From: Opitutus terrae PB90-1
GTDB taxonomy: Bacteria > Verrucomicrobiota > Verrucomicrobiia > Opitutales > Opitutaceae
Direction: 5' to 3'
Length of the DNA stretch: 64,000 nt
Assembly (NCBI RefSeq): GCF_000019965.1
Contig: NC_010571.1
Location: 2,117,001-2,181,000 of the forward strand
Notes under the pieces: model-generated
The model's input: the letters and a program-made list of their open reading frames with translations, nothing else
What the model was told of the DNA's origin: nothing
Database searches by the model: none
Part shown: in pieces, positions 51,072-60,499 of the stretch
Position numbering within the stretch: the stretch's first letter is position 1
Layout of the letters: the number at the start of each line of letters is the position of its first letter
Position numbers and translations under genes: made by a program

Positions 51072-54000
51072 GCCACGCCGTCGGATCCGACCGTCAATTC
51101 CGAGGACGATCAGCCCATCGTGCTGTCTCCGTTCGTTGTCGACGCTTCGGAAGACCGGGGCAGCTATCAGGCCACCTCCACGCTGGCTGGCTCGCGCGTG
51201 AAGACCGACCTGAAGGACGTCGCCTCGTCCATCAGCGTCATCACGGCCGACTTCCTCAAGGACACCGGCGCGCGGAACTCGCAGGACCTGCTCGTTTACA
51301 CGACGAACACGGAAGTCGGCGGCGTCTACGGCAACTACGGCGGCGTGGGCAACACGTTCATCGATGGTGCGAACGAGAACGCCAACCTCGTGCGGCCGAG
51401 CAACAACAACCGCGTGCGCGGCCTGGACTCGGCGGACAATACCCGCGACTTTTTCCAGACCGACATTCCGTGGGACTCCTACAACGTCGGCCGCGTCGAC
51501 CTGCAGCGCGGGCCGAATTCGATCCTGTTCGGTATCGGCAGCCCGGCGGGCATCATCAACAGCAGCCTCAACCTGGCCACGTTCGGCAAGAACGGCGGCA
51601 GCGTGGAGAATCGCATCAGCAGCTTCGGCTCCGTCCGCAATTCGATCGACTACAACTATGTCGTGTTGAAGGACGAACTGGCGCTCCGACTCGCGTTGCT
51701 CGACGATCACACAAAGTATCGTCAGCGGCCCGCGTTCAATCGCGATCAGCGCGCCTATCTCTCGGGTCGGTGGGCGCCGAAGTTCCTCAACACCGGCAGC
51801 TCCCGCACGAGCGTGCGCTTCAACTACGAGAATGGCGACATCAAGGCGAACCGCCCGCGCGCGCTGCCGCCGTGGGACAGCATCACGCCGTATTTCGATT
51901 CCACGGCGATCAACAAGAAGGTCTATGATCCCTACTACGCCTGGGAGTCGCAGGCGATCGGTTATCCCTCCTCCGAGCCGCAAAACGCGATGGAGCCGAA
52001 GAATTACTGGGTGGTGCAGTATATGGTGCCCGGCACCCAAGCCACGGCGAATCCCATGTTCTTCTACGACATGGCCAACTCGACCACCCATGCTTATGTG
52101 ACGCAGGCGGGGCCAACCACCTACTACGGGTTGAGCAGCAATGGCGACCGCGACGCCGGGATCGACGGCTTCCCCTACGGCAGCAACATCGGCATCGCGA
52201 GCTTCAACGAGGCGGCCTACAACAGCTGGCGTACGCTCGGTCAGGCCGCGACGCCGTATCCAGCTGCGGACAAGGGCTTCTACAAGCGGAAGTCCCTCGT
52301 CGATGAATCGATTTTCAACTTCTACGACAACCTGATCGACGGCCCGAACAAGGGCGAGTGGCAGAAGTGGGACGCGTTCAACATCGCGGTCGAGCAGACG
52401 TTCCTGGACAACCGGCTCGGCTTCGAACTCGTCTACGACTATCAGGACTACCGCGACGGTTCCTATCGGACCATCGGCAACCCGACCATCACGGTGGACA
52501 TTCGGGCGAACCTGATGAACTACCCGTGGACGTATCCGGAACTCGGCGTCGTCAAGAATCCGAACGTGAATCGCGCGATGGTTGGCGGCAGCGGCCGCGG
52601 CGGTGGCAATGCGTTCTTCAGCACGCGCGACGACATCCGGTTCACCGGCTTCGGCGAATTCCGCTTCAAGGATGTGCTCGGCAATTCGCTGCTGAGCACG
52701 ATTCTCGGCACGCATCGGCTGACCGGGCTCTATTCCCGCGACACGGTCCAGCAGGAAAACCGCACCTGGACGCTCTGGAAGGTGGAGCAGAAATGGTCCG
52801 ACGTGCTCGGCAACGGCACGGTCAACGGCGGCTCCGGCATCGGCGGATTGGTCAACGGTGACGTGGTGCCGGACGTGGTTACCTACATCAGCGGCGACCT
52901 GAGCCCGCGCTCCAGCGCGGCCGGCTTGAATCTGCCGCGGCTTGCGACGGTGCAGGAACCGACGGCGGGCGGCTATGTGATCCCGTATTTCGACTCGCAC
53001 TGGAACGCGACCAACGTGAACCCGGCGGATCCGTGGACCAATCCGGCGCGGCAGTTCTGGCCGGGCGGCAACCAGGTCGGTTTCCAATCCGACAATCCCG
53101 CCAACTACGTCGGCTGGGTGCAGGACAAGTTCAACCTCCTCAACTGGCGGAGCGGAGACGACATCAATCAGCTCTACACGGACGTCAGCAAGGTCCGGAA
53201 GGTGACGGATTCCCAAGCCTTCACCTGGCAGGGCTTCCTGTTCGAAGACACGGTGGTGGGCACGTTCGGCTGGCGCCGCGACGAGCAGGACCTCGAGTCG
53301 GGTGACTCGTCGGCCAGCGATGTCGGCGGGTCCGGTTATGCGCACACGGATCCGGCGTTCGAAAAAGGGCCTGATCGCAGTGCGGGCGAAAGCAAGAGCT
53401 GGGGTGTGGTGGTTCACACGCCGAAGCGCTTCCGGACGCTGCTGCCGGGCAACTCTTACCTGAGCTTCAGCTACAGCGACGGCACGAACATGCGCGTGGA
53501 GAATCGCTATGGGTTCAGCGGCAACGCGCTCCCGAATGCCCGCGGCAAGACCAAGGATTTCGGTGTGGCGCTCAGCACGCTCAACGAGCGGCTCGTCCTG
53601 AAAGCCACCTGGTACAAGACGACGGTCAAGGACGCCAACCTGTCCACCGTCACGACCGAGACCACGACGCTCGGCAACAACACGTACTACCTCCGCAATC
53701 TCGAAGCGTGGGGCACGACCTCCGCGCTGATCGATCTGGCGGGCCGTCAAGGCGGCGCCCCGGGCTGGGAGTGGTATTGGAACTGGGCCCTGATCGACAA
53801 CGGCTGGGACGGCATCTACAACGATCCGAACGGCGACGCGTTCCGCGACTCACCGTCGACGGCGAAGCAGACCGCGGCGATCAACTCGTGGTTGTCGCAG
53901 ATGCCCGACCAATCGTGGTTCGATGCCTATGGTTTCCCGATCGACGTCGCGGCCGCCAAGGCCGGCAACTGGCAGAACGCGATCCGCGGTTGGACCCCGA

Positions 54001-54719
54001 GCGCCGGGGTCGGCGGCGTCCAGCCCTCGGGCGGCGGCCGCATCAACGGCGTGTATCCGACCGGCACCGCTGACAACGAATCGAAGGGCGTAGAGTTCGA
54101 GCTGATCGGCCAGGTCACCAAGGGCCTGAACATCTCGATCAACGCTTCCAAGCAGAACGCGTCGCAGACGGCGCTGGGCCAGGATCTCGTGACGTTCATT
54201 GAAGCGACCCACGCGAAGTATGAGTCACCGGCCGGCGATCTTCGCCTCTGGTGGGGTGGTGACGCGACCCTCCGCGAATACTTCAACAACAACATCTGGT
54301 CGGCCTACCTCTTCCAATTGGAGACGAATGGCCGGATGGTCGCCGAAATGTCCCCGTGGCGCTTCAACAGCACGGCGAACTACTCGTTCGACAAGGACAG
54401 CCGTTTCCGCGGCGTGAACGTTGGCCTCAGCTATCGCTGGCAGGACAAGCGCATCCTCGGTTACCGGCTGAATGCCGACAAGTCGAACCTCGACATCAAC
54501 TCCCCGATCTGGAGTGAGACCGAGGACTACATCGACATGTGGGTCGGCTATGAGCGGAAGCTGACGCCGAAGATCGGTTGGCGCGTGCAGCTCAACCTGC
54601 GCAACGTCGGCGACGATGCCCGCCTGCTGCCGCTCAGTGTGCAGCCGGACGGTTCTCCGGCGATGTTCAAGATCCAGGAAGGCATGACCTGGTCGCTCAC
54701 GAACACGTTCACGTTCTAA
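50988..54719 (+). CDS. TonB-dependent receptor (outer membrane), tandem copy 1
   Basis: 1243 residues from MNKPRFTRYVLASALTLALS, a signal peptide ending near ARIVAQT. Plug domain: LSPFVVDASEDRGSYQATSTLAGSRVKTDLKDVASSISVITADFLKDTGARNSQDLLVYT, NRVRGLDSADNTRDFF and VDLQRGPNSILFGIGSPAGIIN. A long beta barrel follows, and the C-terminus TNTFTF ends in the aromatic residue typical of outer membrane proteins. It would import an oligosaccharide using TonB energy. No SusD partner lies next to it. Its first 84 bases are identical to those of the next gene, and it has the same terminator, but the barrel has diverged. Confidence 0.94.
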   Translation: MNKPRFTRYVLASALTLALSSARIVAQTATPSDPTVNSEDDQPIVLSPFVVDASEDRGSYQATSTLAGSRVKTDLKDVASSISVITADFLKDTGARNSQDLLVYTTNTEVGGVYGNYGGVGNTFIDGANENANLVRPSNNNRVRGLDSADNTRDFFQTDIPWDSYNVGRVDLQRGPNSILFGIGSPAGIINSSLNLATFGKNGGSVENRISSFGSVRNSIDYNYVVLKDELALRLALLDDHTKYRQRPAFNRDQRAYLSGRWAPKFLNTGSSRTSVRFNYENGDIKANRPRALPPWDSITPYFDSTAINKKVYDPYYAWESQAIGYPSSEPQNAMEPKNYWVVQYMVPGTQATANPMFFYDMANSTTHAYVTQAGPTTYYGLSSNGDRDAGIDGFPYGSNIGIASFNEAAYNSWRTLGQAATPYPAADKGFYKRKSLVDESIFNFYDNLIDGPNKGEWQKWDAFNIAVEQTFLDNRLGFELVYDYQDYRDGSYRTIGNPTITVDIRANLMNYPWTYPELGVVKNPNVNRAMVGGSGRGGGNAFFSTRDDIRFTGFGEFRFKDVLGNSLLSTILGTHRLTGLYSRDTVQQENRTWTLWKVEQKWSDVLGNGTVNGGSGIGGLVNGDVVPDVVTYISGDLSPRSSAAGLNLPRLATVQEPTAGGYVIPYFDSHWNATNVNPADPWTNPARQFWPGGNQVGFQSDNPANYVGWVQDKFNLLNWRSGDDINQLYTDVSKVRKVTDSQAFTWQGFLFEDTVVGTFGWRRDEQDLESGDSSASDVGGSGYAHTDPAFEKGPDRSAGESKSWGVVVHTPKRFRTLLPGNSYLSFSYSDGTNMRVENRYGFSGNALPNARGKTKDFGVALSTLNERLVLKATWYKTTVKDANLSTVTTETTTLGNNTYYLRNLEAWGTTSALIDLAGRQGGAPGWEWYWNWALIDNGWDGIYNDPNGDAFRDSPSTAKQTAAINSWLSQMPDQSWFDAYGFPIDVAAAKAGNWQNAIRGWTPSAGVGGVQPSGGGRINGVYPTGTADNESKGVEFELIGQVTKGLNISINASKQNASQTALGQDLVTFIEATHAKYESPAGDLRLWWGGDATLREYFNNNIWSAYLFQLETNGRMVAEMSPWRFNSTANYSFDKDSRFRGVNVGLSYRWQDKRILGYRLNADKSNLDINSPIWSETEDYIDMWVGYERKLTPKIGWRVQLNLRNVGDDARLLPLSVQPDGSPAMFKIQEGMTWSLTNTFTF

Positions 54720-54729
54720 CGGACGTTTT

Positions 54730-54808
54730 GATTCCAGCCGGCGGTTGCAAGTCGCCGCCGGCTGAGGGTGGGGACTTGCGTGGCGCCACGGCCTAGCCTT
54801 GGCGCCAC
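54730..54808 (+). repeat. Conserved 3' cassette of receptor 1, matching 59085-59164
   Basis: 79 bases that differ from the second copy by one substitution and a one-base indel in the alignable part. It starts 11 bases after the stop codon and contains two hairpins: AGCCGGCGG/CCGCCGGCT and the terminator stem. Confidence 0.92.
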
Positions 54809-54815
54809 TTTTTTT
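54780..54815 (+). terminator. Intrinsic terminator after TonB receptor 1
   Basis: Stem GTGGCGCC / GGCGCCAC with loop ACGGCCTAGCCTT, then seven T. Preceded by another GC-rich hairpin at 54736-54763. Confidence 0.9.
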
Positions 54816-54966
54816 GCTCCGACGGAGAGAACCGTGTGGGGCGCAGGCATCGCAGAGATGCCCCGGGGGACAGTGGCGGTGCCGGGCGGCCGGCGCGGGT
54901 GGGGGCCACACCTTGGAACCCGGCCAGTAGACAGACAAATCGCGAGAATAAGATTGCTTTCCACGA

Positions 54967-54995
54967 CTTAACGGTAAAAGGAATTTAACGGTAAA
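54967..54995 (+). promoter_or_regulatory. Pair of operator-like sites upstream of TonB receptor 2
   Basis: CTTAACGGTAAA (54967-54978) and TTTAACGGTAAA (54984-54995), again 17 bp apart. They sit in the same position relative to the conserved CCCATGACGCTCC word as the pair before receptor 1. Confidence 0.6.
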
Positions 54996-55206
54996 CGCTT
55001 AACCCCATTCTGCGTTTTCGTTCCCCCGTTACCCCACCCATGACGCTCCTGGCTGCGCGGCTTTCGGCTGCACGCGTACCGCGGCCTGCCCGTGCCCCGA
55101 GTTATCGTGGTTGGTGGCGACGAGCGTAAACGCACGACGGGACCACGCACTGATACACCCCACCGGCCTTACCTCCGGCGGACTCGCTACAAACATCAAC
55201 ACCCCC

Positions 55207-55290
55207 ATGAACAAACCTAGGTTCACTCGATACGTGCTCGCGTCCGCTCTGACGCTGGCACTTTCGTCGGCCCGCATCGTGGCGCAGACA
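55207..55290 (+). repeat. 84-base signal-peptide cassette identical to that at 50988-51071
   Basis: Second copy of the identical leader. The exact match stops at CAGACA, and the next codons differ (ACCAATACC versus GCCACGCCG). Confidence 0.95.
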
Positions 55291-58200
55291 ACCAATACCG
55301 CCGCATCCGACGCAACTGTGCCAGCGAACCAGGACGAAGAAGTCGTCGTCCTTTCCCCCTTCGTCGTCGAATCCACCGAAGACGAGGGCAAATACCGTGC
55401 CTCCGCCACGCTCGCCGGCTCACGCCTCCGTACCGACCTGAGAGACATCGCCTCGCCGCTCAGCGTGGTGACCTCGCAGTTTCTGCAGGACACGGCCGCG
55501 ACCAGCAACCAGGACCTGCTGACCTACACGACCAGCACTGAAGTCGGCGGGTTGTTTGGCAACTGGGGCGGCTTCGGCAACGCCCAGGGCGTTAGCGACC
55601 GCAACACGTTGCTGTCGCCCAATCAGAACACCCGCGTCCGCGGTTTGGATCAGGCCGACAACACCCGCAACTTCATGCTCACGGATATTCCGTGGGACAG
55701 CTACAACACCGAGCGCGTCGAGATCCAGCGCGGGCCAAACTCGATCCTCTTCGGCGTCGGCAGTCCGGCTGGTATCATCAACGCCAACACCATTCAGGCG
55801 CGCTTCGACGGCAACTCCGGCAAGTTCGAGAACCAGATCGGCAAGTACGCGTCGGTTCGCTGGGTGGCGGACTACAATGTGGAGGTGGTCGACGATCTCC
55901 TGGCCATCCGGGTGGCGGGGCTGTTCAACGACCAAAAATTCCGGCAGGAGCCCGCGTTCAACGACGACCGGCGTGGGTACATCACGGCGACGTTCCAGCC
56001 GCAGGTGTTGCCGCAAAGTTGGGCCGGCAAGCTGACGGTGCGTGCGAACTACGAGAAGGCCAAGATCACCGCCAATCGGCCGCGCATCCTTCCCCCGGAA
56101 GACGGGATCTCCCTGTGGTTCGAAGACTATGCCGGTGACGGCGTGAACAACAAAATCGGGTTCAGCAAGCAGGTCTACGACATGTTCCTCTGGAGTCAGA
56201 CCGGTGGTGGCGATGCCAGTCGTGGTACCTTGGCGACGGCCGCGGCGACCGTGCTGAATCCCCTGCCGTATCAGCCGGCGGTTTCCGTGCTCGATGGTGG
56301 CGCGCTGAACAACGGTGGCATTGGCTTCTGGTTCCGGAACGGTGACTCGCGGCCCTTCTTCGTCTCACGGCAGGCGCCGCGCGAGAATCCGGGCGCGTTG
56401 AACGCCTCCGGTGGCGTGGACAATGCGATCGATATTCCGTATGGCTCGCCGATGCGGGTGGGCGGATTGAACGCTTATGCCTTGTCGATCGACAAGATCG
56501 ACGAAGTCGAACATCAGGCCTCGCGTTATCCGCTGGCGACCCGCGGCTACTACAAGGACCAATCGCTGACCGATCCCACCATCTTCAACTTCTACGATCA
56601 CTTGATCGATGGTGACAACAAGCGGGAACATCAGGAATGGGACGCGACCAATATTTCGGTGGCGCAGACCTTCTTGGACAACCGGCTGGGCCTGGAGTTT
56701 GTCTACGACTCGCAGAGCTACTCCGAGTGGCGTTCAGGAGCGACCTGGAGCCGGCCCTACATCTCCATCGATATCAACAAAAACCTCCAGAACCAGCTCA
56801 CACAGTACACCCGCGTCAATGCGGCTGGGCAGCCGGATCCGGCGGCCGGGCTGATCGACACCAGCTCGTATCAAGCTTATGGCTTCACGCCTTCGGCCGC
56901 ACAGCCCTACGTCAATCCGATGGCGGGCGCGGCGTTCACTGCGGGCAGTTTCTCCAACAACAACCGGACCGACCGGGAGCGGGAAAATTACCGCCTGACG
57001 ACCTTTGCCGAATTTCGGGCGGAGGATTTCTTCAATCGGAATTCGCTGCTGACGCGCATCCTCGGCCGACACATTGTCACCGGCTTGCTCTCGCGCGAGG
57101 AGCGTCGCGAAGAGCAGACGCAATGGGCGCCGAGCGCGACGCCGTATGACTGGGCGTTGGGGCTGTCGGTGGCGGGCGCGGACACGAACCTCACCGGCGC
57201 CACCCGCGGCATCACGCCGGTCATCTATCTCAGTGAGCCGCTCTTCGATCGCACGACGGCCCACGGTCTCAACCTGGGTGCGATCCAGACCTACTACAAC
57301 CCCTCCGGCACCTATCAGGTGGATTACTTCAAAACCGAATGGCTGCCTTCGCGCAATCCGGCCGATGCCAGCTACGTCGATCCGGGTGCGCAGTGGATCA
57401 ACCTTCTCGGCGGAGTCGGCGTTCAAGCGGACAATCCGTTCAATTATCGCGGCCGCACCAACGCCCCGGTTGACATCCTCAATGCGGATACCGGCGACTA
57501 TGCCGAACTTGTCACCAACTTCGGCGTGGCCGAGCAGATCGTCGACTCGGCTGGTTTGGTCTGGCAGGGCCATCTCCTCGGCGGAAACATTGTGCCGACG
57601 GTGGGTTGGCGTAAGGACAAGCTTCGCACCTACACCGCCACGGGGGCCAAGGATGCCACTGGCATCTCTGCGACCGAGGTCGGCAAGACCGAGCAGGTCC
57701 TCGACAACGAGGGCCGGACCACCTCCTGGGGCGTCGTCGCGCACGTGCCCAAGTCCTGGATGCAGAATGTTCCGGTTCTGTCCGGGCTCAGCGCCTACTA
57801 TAATTACGGCGAGAACAACCGGGTGGAGGCTCGCTACAACTACGATGGCGAGCCCTTGGACAACCCGTCCGCCGAGAGCAAGGACTACGGGATCGTGCTG
57901 AGCGCCTTCGAGGACAAACTCAGCATCAAGGTGGGCAAGTACGAGACCAAGGTGAAGAACGCCAACCTGCCGGGCGGCAGCTCCATTCTCGGATCCAACC
58001 AATACTACCTCTACCAGCTCGAAGCCTGGGGCACGGCGAATACGCTGTTGTACGCCTTCGGCCGTGCCGGCCTCGACCCGAACCAGTCGTGGCACTGGAA
58101 CTGGGCCGGGATCGATGCGACCGGCGACGGTGGCAATCCTGCCTACGCCCCGACGACGGATCTCTTCCTCAACCATCCCAGCTCTCAGAGACAGTTGGCG

Positions 58201-59076
58201 GCGATGGATGCCTGGATGGACGGCCTCGATGCGCAGTTCTTCACAAACTATGCGATCAACGCCAACGTCCAGGCATTGAAGACCGCCTACACCACATGGC
58301 GGTCGAGCGGCAACATTCAGCCGCTCGTCGATGCCGCCAAAGCCAGCGGTTTCAACGTCGGCACCTACACCACTGGATTCTCGTCGCAGAACAACGGCCA
58401 GATCAACGGTATCAGCCCCAACGGCACGATCGATAACACCTCGAAGGGTTACGAGATCGAGGTCAATTGGACGCCGACCCCAAGCTGGAACATTCAGGTG
58501 AATGCCGCCAAAACCGATGCTTTCCGCGAGAGTCTGGGCAAGCCGATGCTCGATTACATCGACAAGCAATGGTCTCGTCTGCAGGGCCCGGCGGGCGACA
58601 TCCGACTCTGGTGGGGTGGCGACAACCCGGTCCGTCGCTACTACTCGGACAACATCGTTTCCGCGGTGGAATTCCAGAAGGAGTCCATCGGCTTCCAAGT
58701 CCCCGAAATGCGCCCGTGGCGTTTTGGTGCGATTACCAACTACAGCTTCAAGGAAGGCACCTTGAAGGGCTTCAACGTTGGCGGCGCTTATCGTTGGGAG
58801 GACAAGCAGATCCTCGGCTATGGGCTGAAGGCCGACCTCACCGGGCTCGATGTCCGCAAGCCGCTCTTCGGCGAGACCGAAGACCACGTCGATCTCTGGG
58901 TCGGCTACCAGCGCAAGCTCAACCGGGATATCACGTGGCGCATCCAGCTCAACCTGCGTAATGTCGGCGAATCCGAGGGACTGACGCCCATCTCGGTCAA
59001 TCCCGACGGCGTGGTCGCGGCGCAGCGTATCACCGAAGGCATGTCGTGGCTGGTCACGAACACGTTCTCGTTCTGA
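55207..59076 (+). CDS. TonB-dependent receptor (outer membrane), tandem copy 2
   Basis: 1289 residues from the ATG at 55207. The signal peptide is identical to copy 1 (MNKPRFTRYVLASALTLALS). Plug: LSPFVVESTEDEGKYRASATLAGSRLRTDLRDIASPLSVVTSQFLQDTAATSNQDLLTYTTSTEVGG, NTRVRGLDQADNTRNFMLTDIPWDSYNTERVEIQRGPNSILFGVGSPAGIIN. The barrel shares blocks such as FNFYDHLIDG, TFLDNRLGLEFVYDSQ and NISVAQ with copy 1, but there is much divergence and different loops, suggesting altered ligand range. The C-terminus TNTFSF is typical of outer membrane beta-barrels. It is followed by the same terminator and then the LacI gene. Confidence 0.94.
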   Translation: MNKPRFTRYVLASALTLALSSARIVAQTTNTAASDATVPANQDEEVVVLSPFVVESTEDEGKYRASATLAGSRLRTDLRDIASPLSVVTSQFLQDTAATSNQDLLTYTTSTEVGGLFGNWGGFGNAQGVSDRNTLLSPNQNTRVRGLDQADNTRNFMLTDIPWDSYNTERVEIQRGPNSILFGVGSPAGIINANTIQARFDGNSGKFENQIGKYASVRWVADYNVEVVDDLLAIRVAGLFNDQKFRQEPAFNDDRRGYITATFQPQVLPQSWAGKLTVRANYEKAKITANRPRILPPEDGISLWFEDYAGDGVNNKIGFSKQVYDMFLWSQTGGGDASRGTLATAAATVLNPLPYQPAVSVLDGGALNNGGIGFWFRNGDSRPFFVSRQAPRENPGALNASGGVDNAIDIPYGSPMRVGGLNAYALSIDKIDEVEHQASRYPLATRGYYKDQSLTDPTIFNFYDHLIDGDNKREHQEWDATNISVAQTFLDNRLGLEFVYDSQSYSEWRSGATWSRPYISIDINKNLQNQLTQYTRVNAAGQPDPAAGLIDTSSYQAYGFTPSAAQPYVNPMAGAAFTAGSFSNNNRTDRERENYRLTTFAEFRAEDFFNRNSLLTRILGRHIVTGLLSREERREEQTQWAPSATPYDWALGLSVAGADTNLTGATRGITPVIYLSEPLFDRTTAHGLNLGAIQTYYNPSGTYQVDYFKTEWLPSRNPADASYVDPGAQWINLLGGVGVQADNPFNYRGRTNAPVDILNADTGDYAELVTNFGVAEQIVDSAGLVWQGHLLGGNIVPTVGWRKDKLRTYTATGAKDATGISATEVGKTEQVLDNEGRTTSWGVVAHVPKSWMQNVPVLSGLSAYYNYGENNRVEARYNYDGEPLDNPSAESKDYGIVLSAFEDKLSIKVGKYETKVKNANLPGGSSILGSNQYYLYQLEAWGTANTLLYAFGRAGLDPNQSWHWNWAGIDATGDGGNPAYAPTTDLFLNHPSSQRQLAAMDAWMDGLDAQFFTNYAINANVQALKTAYTTWRSSGNIQPLVDAAKASGFNVGTYTTGFSSQNNGQINGISPNGTIDNTSKGYEIEVNWTPTPSWNIQVNAAKTDAFRESLGKPMLDYIDKQWSRLQGPAGDIRLWWGGDNPVRRYYSDNIVSAVEFQKESIGFQVPEMRPWRFGAITNYSFKEGTLKGFNVGGAYRWEDKQILGYGLKADLTGLDVRKPLFGETEDHVDLWVGYQRKLNRDITWRIQLNLRNVGESEGLTPISVNPDGVVAAQRITEGMSWLVTNTFSF

Positions 59077-59084
59077 GAAACATC

Positions 59085-59164
59085 GATTCCAGCCGGCGGT
59101 AGCAAGTCGCCGCCGGCTGTAGGGTGGGGACTTGCGTGGCGCCACGGCCTAGCCTTGGCGCCAC
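59085..59164 (+). repeat. Conserved 3' cassette of receptor 2, matching 54730-54808
   Basis: 80 bases with the same two hairpins as in copy 1. It starts 9 bases after the receptor 2 stop codon. Confidence 0.92.
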
Positions 59165-59171
59165 TGTTTTT
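59136..59171 (+). terminator. Intrinsic terminator after TonB receptor 2
   Basis: Stem GTGGCGCC / GGCGCCAC followed by TGTTTTTATT; same loop as the terminator at 54780. Confidence 0.88.
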
Positions 59172-59306
59172 ATTGGAAGCCACTGCGGCGGAGAGGGGCG
59201 GTGGCGCCCGCTTCGACGGCGGTTCGGCTCTGCGGCTGAACTCGGGCTTGTAGTGCAAATGCTCAGCTCGTAAATACGTATGCGTCTGTGCAGATTCCCC
59301 GCTGAC

Positions 59307-60419
59307 ATGACCAACTCCAATCGATCCAAACCGGTGCGTGCGGCCACCCTCGCCGATGTGGGCCGCGCGGCGGGTGTCTCAGCGATGGCGGCGTCGGCGG
59401 TGCTCAACGGCGCCCGCACGTCCTCGCGGATCGCGGCCGAAACGCGGGCGCGGATTCTGGAGGCGGCGGCCCGCCTGCGTTACCGCCCCAACGCGACGGC
59501 CCGTGCGCTGGTGAATCGCCGGATGAACACCATCGGCGTCACGGCCGTCATCGGCGGGGGCGAGCTCAACGCGTACGCGATGGAGATCTTCACCGGCATC
59601 CTCAGCGCGGCGGCGCACGCGAATCAGAACACCACGATGTTCACGCTGCACGACTGGGGACGTGACACGGCTCGCTTGCAGGGATGGTGCGATGGTCGCA
59701 TCGACGGCATGATTCTGATTGCACCGACGCTCGACCTCGAGGCGGCCAAGCTGCTGCCGACGCACACCCCTTTCGTGGCGTTGCATGCCAACACCGTGCT
59801 GCCGAACGTCATCAACATCGAGAGCGACGAGGAGCGCGGCGCCTACGAGATGGTGCGGCACCTGATCAGTCTCGGGCACCGCCGGATCATGCACGTGAGC
59901 GGTAACCGCGGTTTTATCGGCGCCGAGCGCCGGATCAACGGCTACAAGCGCGCGCTGGCCAACGCCGAGATCCCCTTCTCCGAATCTCTGTTGGTGCCGG
60001 CTACCTACGTCGGCGACACCGCCCGGGCGGCCATGTCGGCTTGGCTGAAGCGCAATGCCGGCCAGCCGCTACCCGATGCGGTCTTCTGCGCGAACGACGG
60101 GATCGCGATCGGCTGTCTCGAGGCCTTTGCCGAACTCGGCCTGCGCGTGCCGGATGATATTTCCGTGGCGGGGTTTGACGATACTCTCGCGGCGCGCACG
60201 ACCGTGCCGCAGCTGACGACGGTGCGGCAGCCGTTGCAGGCAATGGGCACGCGGGCCGCTGAAGTACTGCTCAGCCTGATCGCACGACACGCGGACGGCG
60301 GCGTGCTCGACTTTCCCAATCCGATCGTTTTCCCGGTCGAGATGGTGATGCGTAGCTCCGTGGCGGCGGCGCGGGGAAGCGCCCGGATCGTGCCGGGAAA
60401 TCCTCCAGTCCGCAGTTAG
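59307..60419 (+). CDS. LacI-family transcriptional regulator
   Basis: 370 residues from MTNSNRSKPVRAATLADVGR at 59307. The N-terminal helix-turn-helix is ATLADVGRAAGVSAMAASAVLNGAR...TRARILEAAARLRYRPNATARAL. The recognition-helix segment has AMAASAVLNG where TVSRVLNG is usual, so operator preference may be shifted. The periplasmic-binding-like effector domain includes IGVTAVIGGGELNAYAMEIFTGIL, VINIESDEERGAYEMVRHLISLGHRRIMHVSG, PDAVFCANDGIAIGCLEAF and ISVAGFDDTLAARTTVPQLTTV. It sits between the receptor pair and xylA, so a xylose- or xyloside-type effector is likely. The candidate operators are the paired TTTAACGSTAAA sites before the receptors. Confidence 0.94.
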   Translation: MTNSNRSKPVRAATLADVGRAAGVSAMAASAVLNGARTSSRIAAETRARILEAAARLRYRPNATARALVNRRMNTIGVTAVIGGGELNAYAMEIFTGILSAAAHANQNTTMFTLHDWGRDTARLQGWCDGRIDGMILIAPTLDLEAAKLLPTHTPFVALHANTVLPNVINIESDEERGAYEMVRHLISLGHRRIMHVSGNRGFIGAERRINGYKRALANAEIPFSESLLVPATYVGDTARAAMSAWLKRNAGQPLPDAVFCANDGIAIGCLEAFAELGLRVPDDISVAGFDDTLAARTTVPQLTTVRQPLQAMGTRAAEVLLSLIARHADGGVLDFPNPIVFPVEMVMRSSVAAARGSARIVPGNPPVRS

Positions 60420-60499
60420 ACCGACGCCCGCGCTTATTTCGCTTCCCATTCGAAAGGCGTCGGATTTCATCGGCAGTCTCGGTCTATTTATAGCCTCCC

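Larger units (their letters stand above)
54720..55206 (+). promoter_or_regulatory. 487-base spacer between the two TonB receptor genes
   Basis: It contains the terminator cassette of copy 1 (to 54815), about 150 bases with nothing recognisable, then the leader of copy 2 from 54967: two operator-like sites, CGTTACCCC, CCCATGACGCTCC and CTACAAACAT before the start codon. It holds no supported gene. Confidence 0.7.
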
